DNA from: Larkinella humicola
GTDB taxonomy: Bacteria > Bacteroidota > Bacteroidia > Cytophagales > Spirosomataceae
Length of the DNA stretch: 64,000 nt
Direction of reading: 5' to 3'
Assembly (NCBI RefSeq): GCF_008727875.1
Contig: NZ_VTWS01000002.1
Location: 62,001-126,000 of the forward strand
Position 1 is the stretch's first letter; every line of letters starts with the position of its first letter. The translations under genes were made by a program, and so were the position numbers. Shown piece after piece: positions 1-8,306 of the stretch. The notes below the pieces were generated by a model. It saw only the letters and a program-made list of their open reading frames with translations, did no database searches and was not told the DNA's origin.

Positions 1-35
1 TTCATCGTTCATCTTTCATAGTTCATCATTGTCAC
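1..35. repeat. Heptad word array at the mcrC 3' end
   Basis: Five consecutive 7-base words (TTCATCG, TTCATCT, TTCATAG, TTCATCA, TTGTCAC) run from the left edge of the window into the end of mcrC. The mcrC stop codon and its last residues (MMNYER) are written in this repeat. It belongs by period to the heptad arrays seen at 4274, 14455, 17540, 33671, 56934 and 63342. The other arm, if there is one, lies outside the window. Confidence 0.6.
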
Positions 36-1280
36 CGAAACCGCTTCCTCCAGCGGCACATTCACATCGAACGGAACAACGCGCAGGTGCAGGAATTCGT
101 CGTAACCGAAAAGCTCGAGCGGTTTTTGAAAAAGCATGGTGGCCGGGTAAATCAGAACCAGGCCCGACGCCCCGTATTTCTTCCCGTAGGCGTATACTTG
201 GTACAGATCGGCCTGGTCGATGCCGTAGTTTCCGGCGGAATTGGTGGCATCGATTCGTTTCCATTTGGTATCCAAAACCGTTGTTACGCCGTTCTGGCGC
301 AGGATAAGATCCGGTCGCAGTTTGAATTTCCGCAGTCCGCTGTGGTTATCGATCAGGTGCTGCGACGCTTCCTGTACAACGAGGTCGCCCGTGGTGACAT
401 ACCGTTTAAACCCGGCCGCAACGTAGTCTTCAAAAACCCGTTCCATCGGAAACAAGAGCGCCAAATTAAGGTGTTTACCAGCCGTCAGACCCAAAGCCCG
501 GCCACTCAGCAGGGCTTCGGCCCAGCGCAAAGCCGGTTGGTAGTGGATAAAAAGCCGGTTACCCGCTGTAATGGTCCGCAGATCCTCCGCAATCCGGTCC
601 GACGGCGGGATGTCATCCATCGCAAACAGCAGTTGACGGATGCGGCTCTGGTTCAAAACCGTCCGGGCGCGGGTCTGCACAAATTCCAGAGCGGATTTCA
701 GCAGGCGGTTGGGGGGGAGATTGGTCGTTTGCTCGTCGAACGTGGAGACCATACGCTCGGCGTGGTAGCGGTTTTGCCGGATCTGCTCCGCCAGTTCCAG
801 CTTCCCTTTCAAAAACCGCTGATTCGTCGTTTGCGACACATACGACTTCTGCAAGCCCCGCGTCAGGAGCGGGGTCACTTCGTCCAGAAACATCGCGATA
901 AAAACCTCCCACAACGGCAGTCGGCTGATGCCCAGCCGCACTGACTCGACGGACCGAAAGGGGCTGTTGCGCAGGTGAAGCAACATTCGCAGCAGGGCAG
1001 CCCGGGCCGCGTCGGGTTCTTCGCTGGTAGTTTTGGGCAAAATCTCAAGCTGGGTTCCGTCTCTGGTTTCGAGCAAACCGACGTAGTTTTTCACCCGGAT
1101 GCACTCCCGACCCCGTTGCAAAAAAAACGTCATCACCGCATCGGCCTCGTTTTCAGTCACGAAGTTTTTAAGAGCTTCAAAGGTGGTATCGGCCAGATAC
1201 AGTTCCGTCAGCGAATTCGGCCGATCCGGAAAATCCCGGATGCGCCGGATGATGCCGTATTCGGTAATGGAAAGCGTCAT
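9..1280 (-). CDS. mcrC: McrC-type nuclease subunit of a McrBC-like restriction system
   Basis: This 423-residue protein matches the McrC family, the endonuclease partner of the GTP-driven McrB motor, which cuts DNA with modified cytosines in the cytoplasm. The N-terminal part holds the family signature around residues 67-83 (VGLLETRDGTQLEILPK). The nuclease core is of the PD-(D/E)xK type, with RPDLIL at 322-327 and LDTKW at 336-340, so Asp324, Asp337 and Lys339 are the likely metal and catalytic residues. The length is normal for the family. It lies 23 bp behind the META lipoprotein gene on the same strand, but 4.4 kb from its likely McrB partner at 5730-7328, which is unusual because the two are normally adjacent. 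Its last codons and stop are made of a 7-bp repeat array. The family call is firm; the DNA target cannot be read from the sequence. Confidence 0.93.
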   Translation of the reverse strand: MTLSITEYGIIRRIRDFPDRPNSLTELYLADTTFEALKNFVTENEADAVMTFFLQRGRECIRVKNYVGLLETRDGTQLEILPKTTSEEPDAARAALLRMLLHLRNSPFRSVESVRLGISRLPLWEVFIAMFLDEVTPLLTRGLQKSYVSQTTNQRFLKGKLELAEQIRQNRYHAERMVSTFDEQTTNLPPNRLLKSALEFVQTRARTVLNQSRIRQLLFAMDDIPPSDRIAEDLRTITAGNRLFIHYQPALRWAEALLSGRALGLTAGKHLNLALLFPMERVFEDYVAAGFKRYVTTGDLVVQEASQHLIDNHSGLRKFKLRPDLILRQNGVTTVLDTKWKRIDATNSAGNYGIDQADLYQVYAYGKKYGASGLVLIYPATMLFQKPLELFGYDEFLHLRVVPFDVNVPLEEAVSVTMMNYER

Positions 1281-1303
1281 GGCGTTGGTTTACCGCGTGT
1301 TAC

Positions 1304-2155
1304 TCATTTCTTTTCAACCGTTTTCCGAAACGACATCACATACTTGCCGTCGGCCAGCAAGGTCAGGCGGTTGTTGCTGATGCGGTAGAGCGTTACGCTT
1401 TGCAAAGCCGTCAGAAAACCGCTTTCGAAGTTGTAGGGACAAGCCCGACGCGTCGTCGAAAGGGCCTCGAACCGGACGTTATCGCCATCGGCTTTCACCT
1501 GGCCGTTCAGGGTATTACAGCCGGTGAATCCCTGCAACCGGTTCTCTTTCAGGTTGATGTCGAGTGTCGGAATTTGCCGGTTTACAAACTGCTCGGCGTG
1601 GAGCCGCTGCCCGCGGTAGGTTTCCAGCACCCACTGGCTGTTCAGCCGGGTCGCGCCGTTGAGAAACGTTCCGCAACCGCTGTAGCGCTGGCCGTTGGCT
1701 TCAATCGTCACGCCGTATGCGAAGGTCTGGCCGGAACGGGTATCCCGGCACACCACCGGACTAATGACCACCTTCAGTCGCCCCTCGCGCCGGGTGGCCG
1801 CTGCCGAACGGCTGGCAGATCGGCTGTTTGACCCGGTTGTACTGGCGATCAGCGGGGCATCGAACAAGATACCGTTGCTGCGCGGATCGCGTTGTGACTT
1901 GGGAACAGCCGCCGTGAGCAACGGCCCGTTCTGGGTCTGAAAACGAATGGTTTTGGTAAAATCGATGTCCAGTGTCCAGGTCGGCGTGTTGCCCTGGGCC
2001 GTAAAGTCGATGCCCTGCCGCCGTTTACTACCCGCGTCCATCGCCGAAATATCGACGTTTTCCGCTGGTTTTAAACCCTCTGAGGGCGGTTTTCGGCAGC
2101 CATCCGCCAGCACCAGGAAGCCGCTCAGGTAAACAAGTTGTGCCAGTTTTTTCAT
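1304..2155 (-). CDS. META-domain lipoprotein with COG3650-like N-terminal part
   Basis: This is a predicted lipoprotein of 283 residues. I chose the ATG that starts MKKLAQLVYLSGF because it gives a clean signal peptide ending in a Cys (ADGC); a longer reading adds 11 residues ahead of the signal. The middle part, with a YSGCG motif, resembles the COG3650 family of exported proteins. The C-terminal 80 residues are a META (HslJ-like) domain with the usual FTGCNTLNG motif. META proteins are linked to heat, motility or antibiotic stress in other bacteria, but the molecular role is not known. It sits between the Gfo/Idh gene (53 bp upstream) and mcrC (23 bp downstream), so the three genes may be cotranscribed. 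There is no evident functional link with restriction. Confidence 0.85.
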   Translation of the reverse strand: MKKLAQLVYLSGFLVLADGCRKPPSEGLKPAENVDISAMDAGSKRRQGIDFTAQGNTPTWTLDIDFTKTIRFQTQNGPLLTAAVPKSQRDPRSNGILFDAPLIASTTGSNSRSASRSAAATRREGRLKVVISPVVCRDTRSGQTFAYGVTIEANGQRYSGCGTFLNGATRLNSQWVLETYRGQRLHAEQFVNRQIPTLDINLKENRLQGFTGCNTLNGQVKADGDNVRFEALSTTRRACPYNFESGFLTALQSVTLYRISNNRLTLLADGKYVMSFRKTVEKK

Positions 2156-2208
2156 AATCCGATGCGTTACTTCCAGAACGTTACGCATCGGATTTTGTTG
2201 AATGCCGC

Positions 2209-3291
2209 TTAGGAACTCAATCGAACGGGCTGCCGGGTGCGGGTCGATTCGTAAATGGCCTCGAACAAAGCGACCACTTTGCGGCCTTCTTCGCCCGTCA
2301 CCAGCGGACGGCGACCGTCGCGAATGGCCTGACCAAAATCCGCCAGTTGTCGCGAAAAATAATGGCTGGACGAATCGACACTGTTGAAAACCGCATCATC
2401 CTCCGCTTTCCAGACCAGCCGCTGATCTTCCTCGCCCACCACCGACCACACATCGTTGTAGGGCGCATCCTGAATGCCCGTCATGCCTGCGATGAACATC
2501 GATCCGCCATCGGTCTGAACGCCAATCGACGCACCGTTCTGGCCGTGAATATGCACTTTTCCGTAGAGTCCCGGTTTTTGCGAATTGCTGACGATCACGT
2601 TGCCAATTCCGCCGTTTTTGAAACGAACAATGGCCACGGCTGTGTCGTCAACTTCAATGTCGGGGTGGTTGAGGTTTGCCCAAACGCCGTAGACTTCCTC
2701 CATTTCGCCCATGTACCACAGCAGCAAATCCAGTTGGTGAGGAGCCTGATTGACCAGCACGCCCCCGCCTTCGTGTTCCCACGAACCGCGCCAAGGGTCG
2801 CTGCGGTAGTATTCTTCGCTGCGCCAGCCGAATAACTGCGCCATGCCCAGCACCGGTTTTCCGATTTTTCCGTCGTCGATCGCCTGGCGCATCCGCATAC
2901 AGGGTTCATAAAACCGCCGTTGGCTCACCACGGCGAGTTGCCGGTTGGCGTTCCGGGCCGCGTTGATCATGGCATCACAGTCGGCCAGCGACGACGCCAG
3001 CGGTTTTTCGACCAGTACATTCGCTCCGGCTTCCAGAGCCGCTACGGTAACGACGCGGTGGGCGGGGTGCGGGGTGCAAACGATGCAGATGTCGACATTC
3101 TCGCGGTCGACCATGTCGTAAATGTCGGAATATGCCGTGATGCCATATTGATCGGCGAATTCGTCCGCTTTGGTATGATTCCGGCCGTAGATGGCAACGA
3201 GTTTGGTGTCAGAAGTTTCTAAAACTGCCCGGGCGTGGTTGTGGGCCACTTTGCCGGGGCCGATCAGGGCGATGTTCAGGATTCGGGACAT
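2209..3291 (-). CDS. Gfo/Idh/MocA family NAD(P)-dependent oxidoreductase
   Basis: The 360-residue protein starts at MSRILNIALIGPGKVA, where the GxGxxA-type Rossmann nucleotide-binding loop sits directly at the N-terminus; a longer reading of 17 more residues has no family support. The EKP motif (VLVEKPLA, near residue 100) that carries the catalytic lysine of this family is present. The C-terminal half is the usual alpha/beta substrate domain. Members oxidise or reduce sugars, inositols or related compounds, and the exact substrate cannot be assigned. It is transcribed toward the META lipoprotein and mcrC and is divergent from the two small lipoproteins at 3374 and 3833. The zinc-type dehydrogenase at 4603-5634 could belong to the same sugar pathway, but that is only inferred from proximity. 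Confidence 0.9.
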   Translation of the reverse strand: MSRILNIALIGPGKVAHNHARAVLETSDTKLVAIYGRNHTKADEFADQYGITAYSDIYDMVDRENVDICIVCTPHPAHRVVTVAALEAGANVLVEKPLASSLADCDAMINAARNANRQLAVVSQRRFYEPCMRMRQAIDDGKIGKPVLGMAQLFGWRSEEYYRSDPWRGSWEHEGGGVLVNQAPHQLDLLLWYMGEMEEVYGVWANLNHPDIEVDDTAVAIVRFKNGGIGNVIVSNSQKPGLYGKVHIHGQNGASIGVQTDGGSMFIAGMTGIQDAPYNDVWSVVGEEDQRLVWKAEDDAVFNSVDSSSHYFSRQLADFGQAIRDGRRPLVTGEEGRKVVALFEAIYESTRTRQPVRLSS

Positions 3292-3357
3292 GAAAAGGAT
3301 GAAATTAATTATCAGAATGCAATCCAACGATTGGTTTGCCAAATGACTCCTAGTCTA

Positions 3358-3365
3358 CAAATGTA
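3358..3365 (-). promoter_or_regulatory. Possible -7 element for the Gfo/Idh gene
   Basis: Read on the minus strand this is TACATTTG, an exact match to the TAnnTTTG element of Bacteroidota promoters, about 65 bp upstream of the oxidoreductase start. No convincing -33 TTTG is found at the right distance, so support is weak. Confidence 0.25.
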
Positions 3366-3373
3366 GAAAAGTC

Positions 3374-3796
3374 ATGAAACTACTGATTTTATTTGCGCTG
3401 ATTTTAACCCTTTCCACTTCCTGTGACCGATCAAAACAAGAAGCATCCCCTTCCGATTGGCTCTACCGAAAATGGGAGTTGGTGGAGACAAAAAGTGGTA
3501 CGGAAACTTGGAAACCAGTCTCGTATGGGTGGCAAATCGAGTTTCGCAGCGATGGCGGTATTCTGTATCACAACACCAAACCGCCCTGCTGTTCGCCCGT
3601 CCGGGTTGAACGCGACCAACAGACGCTGAAGGTTACCGAACTATACGGAGGCCCCGGTTGCGAGTACGTCGATTGCGCATCCCCCTCGGAGTTGAAACTG
3701 GTTGCGTTAACTGCTAACGAATTGATCGTGGAAAATGTGTTTGGCTCCTCCTACCCGGCTGGTCAGTATGTTATGAAATATAAACCGGCCCACTAA
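3374..3796 (+). CDS. Small lipoprotein, first of a tandem paralogous pair
   Basis: This 140-residue protein has a lipoprotein signal (LILTLSTSC) and then a compact domain. It shares a layout with the next gene: a PSD-x-LYRKWE segment just after the lipid-modified Cys, an IEF-x-x-DG motif in the middle, a CCSP cysteine pair and a second pair of Cys about 35-40 residues later. The four conserved cysteines suggest two disulfides in a protein facing the periplasm or cell surface. The fold resembles the lipocalin-like small lipoproteins common in Bacteroidota, but I do not recognise a named family. The pair lies on the opposite strand to its neighbours, between the two halves of the McrBC system. 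Confidence 0.8.
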   Translation: MKLLILFALILTLSTSCDRSKQEASPSDWLYRKWELVETKSGTETWKPVSYGWQIEFRSDGGILYHNTKPPCCSPVRVERDQQTLKVTELYGGPGCEYVDCASPSELKLVALTANELIVENVFGSSYPAGQYVMKYKPAH

Positions 3797-3832
3797 TCGT
3801 ATCGGTCGCTGTCATTCTTTCTCTTTCACCCG

Positions 3833-4249
3833 ATGAAAACCGCCCTTTCCGTTCTGTTCACCGCAATGATTTTTCTGGCTTGCGACCAGTCGGATACCTA
3901 CGTTTCGCCCTCCGATAAACTCTATAAACGCTGGAAAGCGGTGGAAATAGGAAAAAACGGGAAAGACTGGCGGACGTTAACCCCGCCGGAAGTGATTGAG
4001 TTTGTGGCCGATGGAACCGTCAAATACGAAAATCAGGCTAATCTTTGTTGCTCTCCAACGGAATTAATCCGGCAAAAGTCCATTCTGAAAGTGGTTAAAA
4101 CCGGAAGTAACGGCCCGTACTGTGCCGGTATGAGTTGTGTCGCTATCTCCGAACTTCACATTCTGCTGCTCAGCGATACCGATCTGGTGATCGATTACTC
4201 GCACGAAGGCGCTTCGATGTATTCGCTTCGATACGAGGCTACTCCCTGA
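3833..4249 (+). CDS. Small lipoprotein, second of a tandem paralogous pair
   Basis: This 138-residue lipoprotein has the lipobox FLAC and begins 36 bp after the preceding paralogue. It repeats the same plan: SPSDKLYKRWK after the signal, IEFVADGTVKYEN in the middle, the CCSP pair, then CAGMSC. Sequence identity with its neighbour looks modest by eye, which suggests an old tandem duplication. Its function is unknown. The gap of 353 bp that follows is filled with repeat arrays and a large palindrome. Confidence 0.8.
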   Translation: MKTALSVLFTAMIFLACDQSDTYVSPSDKLYKRWKAVEIGKNGKDWRTLTPPEVIEFVADGTVKYENQANLCCSPTELIRQKSILKVVKTGSNGPYCAGMSCVAISELHILLLSDTDLVIDYSHEGASMYSLRYEATP

Positions 4250-4273
4250 ACCGGGAGAGTTTATCCTCACTGA

Positions 4274-4583
4274 TTATTCGTTATTCAGTGTTCGTTATTC
4301 GATATTCGTTATTCAATACTTAGACACAGTCCTTTCATTGGCCTGACTTGAATATCGAACACTGACAAGCAGTTTGAGTTAATCGGAAAGAGCCCTGGAA
4401 GGGCGGTCTATCAATAGGCAACCTACATCAGCTAGTGGAAGCTCCGGAGGAGCGGCCTGAAAATGTTTATAGACCGCTCCTCCGGAGCTTCCACTAGCTG
4501 ATGTAGGTTGCTTATTGACAGGACAGGCCTCCGGCCTTAATTCAAACAACTTCTGAAAGTTGAATAACGAATATCGAAATTAT
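4274..4583. repeat. Inverted heptad arrays flanking a palindromic core
   Basis: The left arm (4274-4322) is seven 7-base words in a row: TTATTCG, TTATTCA, GTGTTCG, TTATTCG, ATATTCG, TTATTCA, ATACTTA. Complementary words lie to the right at 4351-4364 (AATATCG, AACACTG) and 4563-4583 (AATAACG, AATATCG, AAATTAT). Between the arms sits the long palindrome at 4411-4520. About 21 bases of the left arm recur almost exactly, on the other strand, at the site at 63342, so this is a dispersed family. With the palindrome it fills most of the gap between the lipoprotein stop and the dehydrogenase stop. I see no gene in the gap. Confidence 0.7.
4411..4520. repeat. Long palindrome, REP- or MITE-like
   Basis: Two arms of about 45 bases (4411-4455 and 4474-4520) are complementary with only about two mismatches. 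Each contains CAACCTACATCAGCTAGTGG and a GCTCCGGAGGAGCGG block, and the loop is about 18 bases. Smaller palindromes stand on each side (GCCCTGGAAGGGC near 4393, AGGCCTCCGGCCT near 4525). The design resembles REP or BIME elements moved by RAYT-type transposases, but no transposase gene lies in the window, so the class is inferred. Confidence 0.75.
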
Positions 4584-4602
4584 CGACTTGGGAGCAGGTT
4601 GG

Positions 4603-5634
4603 TTATGGCTTCAACACCACCTTGATCAATCCTTTTTCTTTTTCATACAACCGCTGGAACCAACTGGCTCCTTCGGTCAGGGGCACTTCCGCGCTCAGAA
4701 TGGCTTCGACGTCGATTTTGCCCGATGAAATCAGTGCCAGAGCCGCTTCGTATTCGCCGTTGATGGCACAGGAGCCCTGCAACCGCAACTGACGGGTCAC
4801 GATGGCCTGCAACGACACTTCCACCGATTTCGACAGATTCCCCACCAGCGTCACCGTTGCGCCTTTCCGAACGCAGTCGATGGCGGTTTTTACCGAGGGC
4901 GCAATGCCGACGACTTCAAACGAAACATCGGCCCCGCGCCCGTGGGTCAAGGCCTGAACCTCTGCCGTAATGTCTTTCTCACGGGCATTGAGACCAACCG
5001 TTGCACCGAGTTTCAGCGCCAGCGCCAGGCGATCATCGTCCAGATCGACAGCGATGATGGAACCACACCCCGCCAGTTTCAGCGCCTGAATGATGAAGAG
5101 GCCAATCATGCCCGAACCCACGACCACCGCCGTATCGTTCACCTGAATGGGCGTCAGACTCAGGGCGTGCAACGCCACCGCCACCGGCTCGACCAAAGCC
5201 GCCTGCGTATAGCTGACGTTGTCGGGAATCTGGTAGAGGATGTGCTGCGGCACCACAATAAATTCCGCAAAAGCCCCCTGCCGACGAAAATCCGGGGTCG
5301 AAACGCCCAGGACTTCACGACCGTCACTGAGGTTATACATGCCTTTCCGGCTGTACCAATCGTCTAAGGAATAGACGGTCGAGTCGAAGGTTACCCGGTC
5401 GCCAATGTGCCAGTTTTTGACATTTTCGCCGGTTTCCACCACGATTCCGGCGGCTTCGTGCCCCATCACGATGGGGGGAATCCGCCGACCACTGCTACCG
5501 TCCATGCCGTGGACGTCGCTGCCGCAAATCCCTACGGCCTGAACCTTCACCAGCACATCGGATGGGCCGGGGCTGGGGCGGGGAAGGTCTTGTAATTCAA
5601 AGTGTTTGTACTCAGTTAGGACGAGAGCTTTCAT
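4603..5634 (-). CDS. Zinc-type alcohol/polyol dehydrogenase (MDR superfamily)
   Basis: This 343-residue medium-chain dehydrogenase starts at MKALVLTEYKHFELQD, the normal start for the family; an in-frame extension of 32 residues reaches back to an ATG that overlaps the mcrB stop (TAATG) but has no family-like sequence. Catalytic zinc ligands are visible in CGSDVHG (near residue 37) and GHEAAG (near 60). The Rossmann fold has VVVGSGMIGLF near residue 170. It most resembles sorbitol or galactitol-phosphate dehydrogenases acting on polyols with NAD(P). The structural-zinc lobe (FDSTVYSLDDWYSRKG, near 90-105) has none of the four cysteines seen in classical members, so it probably binds only the catalytic zinc. 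It follows mcrB by 95 bp on the same strand. Confidence 0.88.
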   Translation of the reverse strand: MKALVLTEYKHFELQDLPRPSPGPSDVLVKVQAVGICGSDVHGMDGSSGRRIPPIVMGHEAAGIVVETGENVKNWHIGDRVTFDSTVYSLDDWYSRKGMYNLSDGREVLGVSTPDFRRQGAFAEFIVVPQHILYQIPDNVSYTQAALVEPVAVALHALSLTPIQVNDTAVVVGSGMIGLFIIQALKLAGCGSIIAVDLDDDRLALALKLGATVGLNAREKDITAEVQALTHGRGADVSFEVVGIAPSVKTAIDCVRKGATVTLVGNLSKSVEVSLQAIVTRQLRLQGSCAINGEYEAALALISSGKIDVEAILSAEVPLTEGASWFQRLYEKEKGLIKVVLKP

Positions 5635-5729
5635 AATTTTTGACGGACCCGCAGAATTAAATTCTACTTTTTTGTGGTGAACAGAAAACTGTAACACAAA
5701 AACGTGAACTTTCGTCCACCAATACGCCA

Positions 5730-7328
5730 TTATTTTTGATAAATAGAGATAAATGCTTCTTTCGGTACCTGATCATAATTCCGCCGGAGCAGATGCGGAT
5801 TGATTTCAAACGTGACCACTTCGGTCAGGTCATCCGGTTCTTCCCCAAAAATCTCTTTGGTTAGCGCGGGTCGGTACTGCTTTTTCACCCAGATCAATTT
5901 CTGGTCGGGGGCTTTCCCCCAGGCCGGATTATCGCCCAAAACGAACTGAATCTTCCGCCAGTCATTGTAAAAATATTCCTGCAACAACGGTATAATCCGG
6001 TCACTAAACGCATCGCACAGGTCAGCATGTGACTGAATGTTCATCAGATAGGCATGCCCAATCAGGTGATCGCGGTCGTAGAGGTATTCAATTCGTTCGT
6101 TCACCATCCGTAATACTTCGCCCAGGTTAACGCCATCGACCACGGAAAGCAGCGATGGGTCGGGCAAAACCTCCCGAAAATGAAACCGGCGACGCAAGGC
6201 AATGTCTAACAAGGCAATAGAACGGTCGGCAGTGTTCATGGTGGCCACAATGTACAGGTTGGCCGGTACCCCAAACCGCTCCTGCGAGTAGGGCAACGTC
6301 AATTCTACTTCATGGGCGGCTCCCAGCCGTTTGTCGGGCTCGATCAGGGTGATCAGTTCCCCAAAAACTTTGGAAATGTTAGCCCGGTTGATCTCGTCGA
6401 TAACCAGCACCTGCGCATCCGCCTGCGCCAGTTTTCGCTGACGGTTTTCGGCCGAATCGTTCAGGCAATCGGCCATCGTGGCATACCCGGCTTTCCGGAG
6501 AGCGGCCAGGCAGGACGTATAGAAAACCCCTTTGGCCACTTTGTAACTGATCTGCCCATTGCGGGTTTCGGGACGGATTCCTTCCAGAAACTCTTCGTAA
6601 CCAAACGATGGATGGAACGTCACCCACTCGGCAGCAAAGGCCTGGCTCAGTTGCCGGGCTTCGTACGACTTGCCGGTACCGGGTGGGCCGAAAAGAATAA
6701 AATTCTGGGGAATAGCAGGTCTGGCCGCAACGGTTTTTTCATACACTTCCGGTTCTTCCGCCACCCGATCCCAATCATCCGTCGACCGATCAGGCCGAAG
6801 CAGGGCCGTCATGATCTCACCCCGAATGGCCTCATCATCAGCAGCCTGGTAAATAAACGGGTTATGACTGGCCGTATGCGGACCGCGTTTGGTCGTCACC
6901 AGCAGCTCCATCAGGCAATCTTCCCAGCAGCTCCGCAGCACGGGATGGTTCAGCAAATGATCCGACGATTGCCCAATCACGATGGAAATATAATCCGACT
7001 TCTCCGACAACGGTACAACATCCACCACGGCGATCGATTCGATCCGTTCCCGGCAGCCTTTCTTCACCGTGAGCCAGTATTCGATTTCGCCCTGACGCGG
7101 GCGAAACAAGCGCAGAGCCAGAAAAAAGTTGATGTGCGCCGAAATGCCCTTCCGATCCCGGTCGACCACAAACGCCAGCCGGGCATCACCATTGGGCAGA
7201 TTGACCATATCGATCAGTTCCTTGAGCAACCCGAAGTATTTCCGGGCCGCTTCCGGCTGATCGATGGTCCGCAATTTTTCAAGAAGCTGGTGTCGTTGCT
7301 GGGTCAGGGTCATGGTATCGTTTGGCAT
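5730..7328 (-). CDS. mcrB: McrB-type AAA+ GTPase of a McrBC-like restriction system
   Basis: This 532-residue protein is an McrB-family motor. The AAA+ module begins near residue 205 with Walker A GPPGTGKS (214-221), Walker B VLVIDEIN (307-314), and the family signature MNTADRS (364-370), which in E. coli McrB is linked to GTP use, followed by ALRRRF. The N-terminal 200 residues should recognise the modified DNA; I do not recognise them, and they differ from the E. coli DUF3578 reader as far as I can judge. The PD-(D/E)xK partner McrC is encoded on the same strand but 4.4 kb downstream. Together they would form the GTP-driven complex that cuts modified foreign DNA. The start could also be five residues later (MTLTQQ). 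Confidence 0.9.
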   Translation of the reverse strand: MPNDTMTLTQQRHQLLEKLRTIDQPEAARKYFGLLKELIDMVNLPNGDARLAFVVDRDRKGISAHINFFLALRLFRPRQGEIEYWLTVKKGCRERIESIAVVDVVPLSEKSDYISIVIGQSSDHLLNHPVLRSCWEDCLMELLVTTKRGPHTASHNPFIYQAADDEAIRGEIMTALLRPDRSTDDWDRVAEEPEVYEKTVAARPAIPQNFILFGPPGTGKSYEARQLSQAFAAEWVTFHPSFGYEEFLEGIRPETRNGQISYKVAKGVFYTSCLAALRKAGYATMADCLNDSAENRQRKLAQADAQVLVIDEINRANISKVFGELITLIEPDKRLGAAHEVELTLPYSQERFGVPANLYIVATMNTADRSIALLDIALRRRFHFREVLPDPSLLSVVDGVNLGEVLRMVNERIEYLYDRDHLIGHAYLMNIQSHADLCDAFSDRIIPLLQEYFYNDWRKIQFVLGDNPAWGKAPDQKLIWVKKQYRPALTKEIFGEEPDDLTEVVTFEINPHLLRRNYDQVPKEAFISIYQK

Positions 7329-7406
7329 CCCGCCTATCGAAACTACGACATTTTGACAAATAGTTCGTATTTTGGCGGTTCAGTTGTTGTTCTGGGCGTC
7401 TTACAT

Positions 7407-8288
7407 ATGAAAAAATGGTTTAGCTACGGAGGGATAGTTCCGATACTGGTTGCTTGTACGCTCAACGACCCCACCCCTGCCGATACGGTCTGTCTGGTCA
7501 CCGAAGTGGTTCGGTATCAGCAAAAAGATGACAACCAGCAGGAAATTGGCCGGCAAACCTTTGCTTATAAAAATGGCCAGCTCGCTTCGTATACCAGCAA
7601 GACACCCAACCGCTCCATCGCCTTCCGGTTTGCCTACGTGGGCGGAAAAATTGCATCCGCTTATACCGAAGACCGTTCGATTGTCCTGAGTCTCGATTAC
7701 AACGCCCTTGAACGGGTCGAAAAAGCATCGTATGTGGTCAACAACAAGGAACAATCCGTGTTTTCACTTTTTTACGATTCCGTTGATCGTACGGTCCGTT
7801 TAGTCCGCCTGGTTGAGACGCGGGTGACGTTGCCCACCAATTCCTTCATTGCCAGCCGGACGTTCCAGTTCTCCTACGATACCATTGCCCGCAATACCGT
7901 AGACCTGGTATCGCAATCGGTTCAGAATGGGTACAAAGACGGTTCCCGAACCGAAGAAGAATTGACGTTTGAGCAAAGTGCCGACAATCATTCGCCCTTT
8001 TACGACTCGGGGCAGGCCATTGTGCTGGCCCTGCTGGCTCTGACCAACCCCACCGAAGCAGACGTTGCACGGTACTTGCAACGCTATGACTGCAAAGGCT
8101 TTACCCGAAAAACCAGGGACACCAATGGATTGATTACCCTGCAGGAATCCAGTCAGTTTACGACCCAGTACGACGTGAATTTCAACCCGCTCCAGGCCGT
8201 TCAGCGCTCCCATTTATCGGTTCCGGCCGACACCTTTCCCGCCGACCGGAACTACCGGCAAACCTACCAGTACGATTGTGTGGAATAA
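7407..8288 (+). CDS. Hypothetical lipoprotein, 293 residues
   Basis: The reading frame is open far upstream, but the start at MKKWFSYGG is chosen because it opens a lipoprotein signal ending in LVAC. The open stretch before it is antisense to mcrB. The mature protein is rich in Tyr, Gln and Thr, with repeated short beta-type segments such as RQTFAYKNGQLASY and RTFQFSYDT. These resemble the strands of DUF4595-like or YD/RHS-like beta-sheet lipoproteins of Bacteroidota; I cannot name a family. It is divergent from mcrB, and its 3' end lies 18 bp from the convergent oxidase gene. A role at the cell envelope is an inference from the signal alone. Confidence 0.8.
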   Translation: MKKWFSYGGIVPILVACTLNDPTPADTVCLVTEVVRYQQKDDNQQEIGRQTFAYKNGQLASYTSKTPNRSIAFRFAYVGGKIASAYTEDRSIVLSLDYNALERVEKASYVVNNKEQSVFSLFYDSVDRTVRLVRLVETRVTLPTNSFIASRTFQFSYDTIARNTVDLVSQSVQNGYKDGSRTEEELTFEQSADNHSPFYDSGQAIVLALLALTNPTEADVARYLQRYDCKGFTRKTRDTNGLITLQESSQFTTQYDVNFNPLQAVQRSHLSVPADTFPADRNYRQTYQYDCVE

Positions 8289-8306
8289 GGGACCTGATTC
8301 CCGTTG

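Noticed and set aside
87-944. Antisense open frame across mcrC
   Set aside because: It is a shadow of the high-GC third codon positions of mcrC, with no start context or recognisable domain.
5635-5730. N-terminal extension of the dehydrogenase coupled to mcrB by TAATG
   Set aside because: The 32 added residues do not resemble the family, whose conserved start is MKALVL at 5634.
6312-7406. Long + strand open frame upstream of the lipoprotein at 7407
   Set aside because: It is antisense to mcrB, has no family-like sequence, and the real protein begins with a clear lipoprotein signal at 7407.
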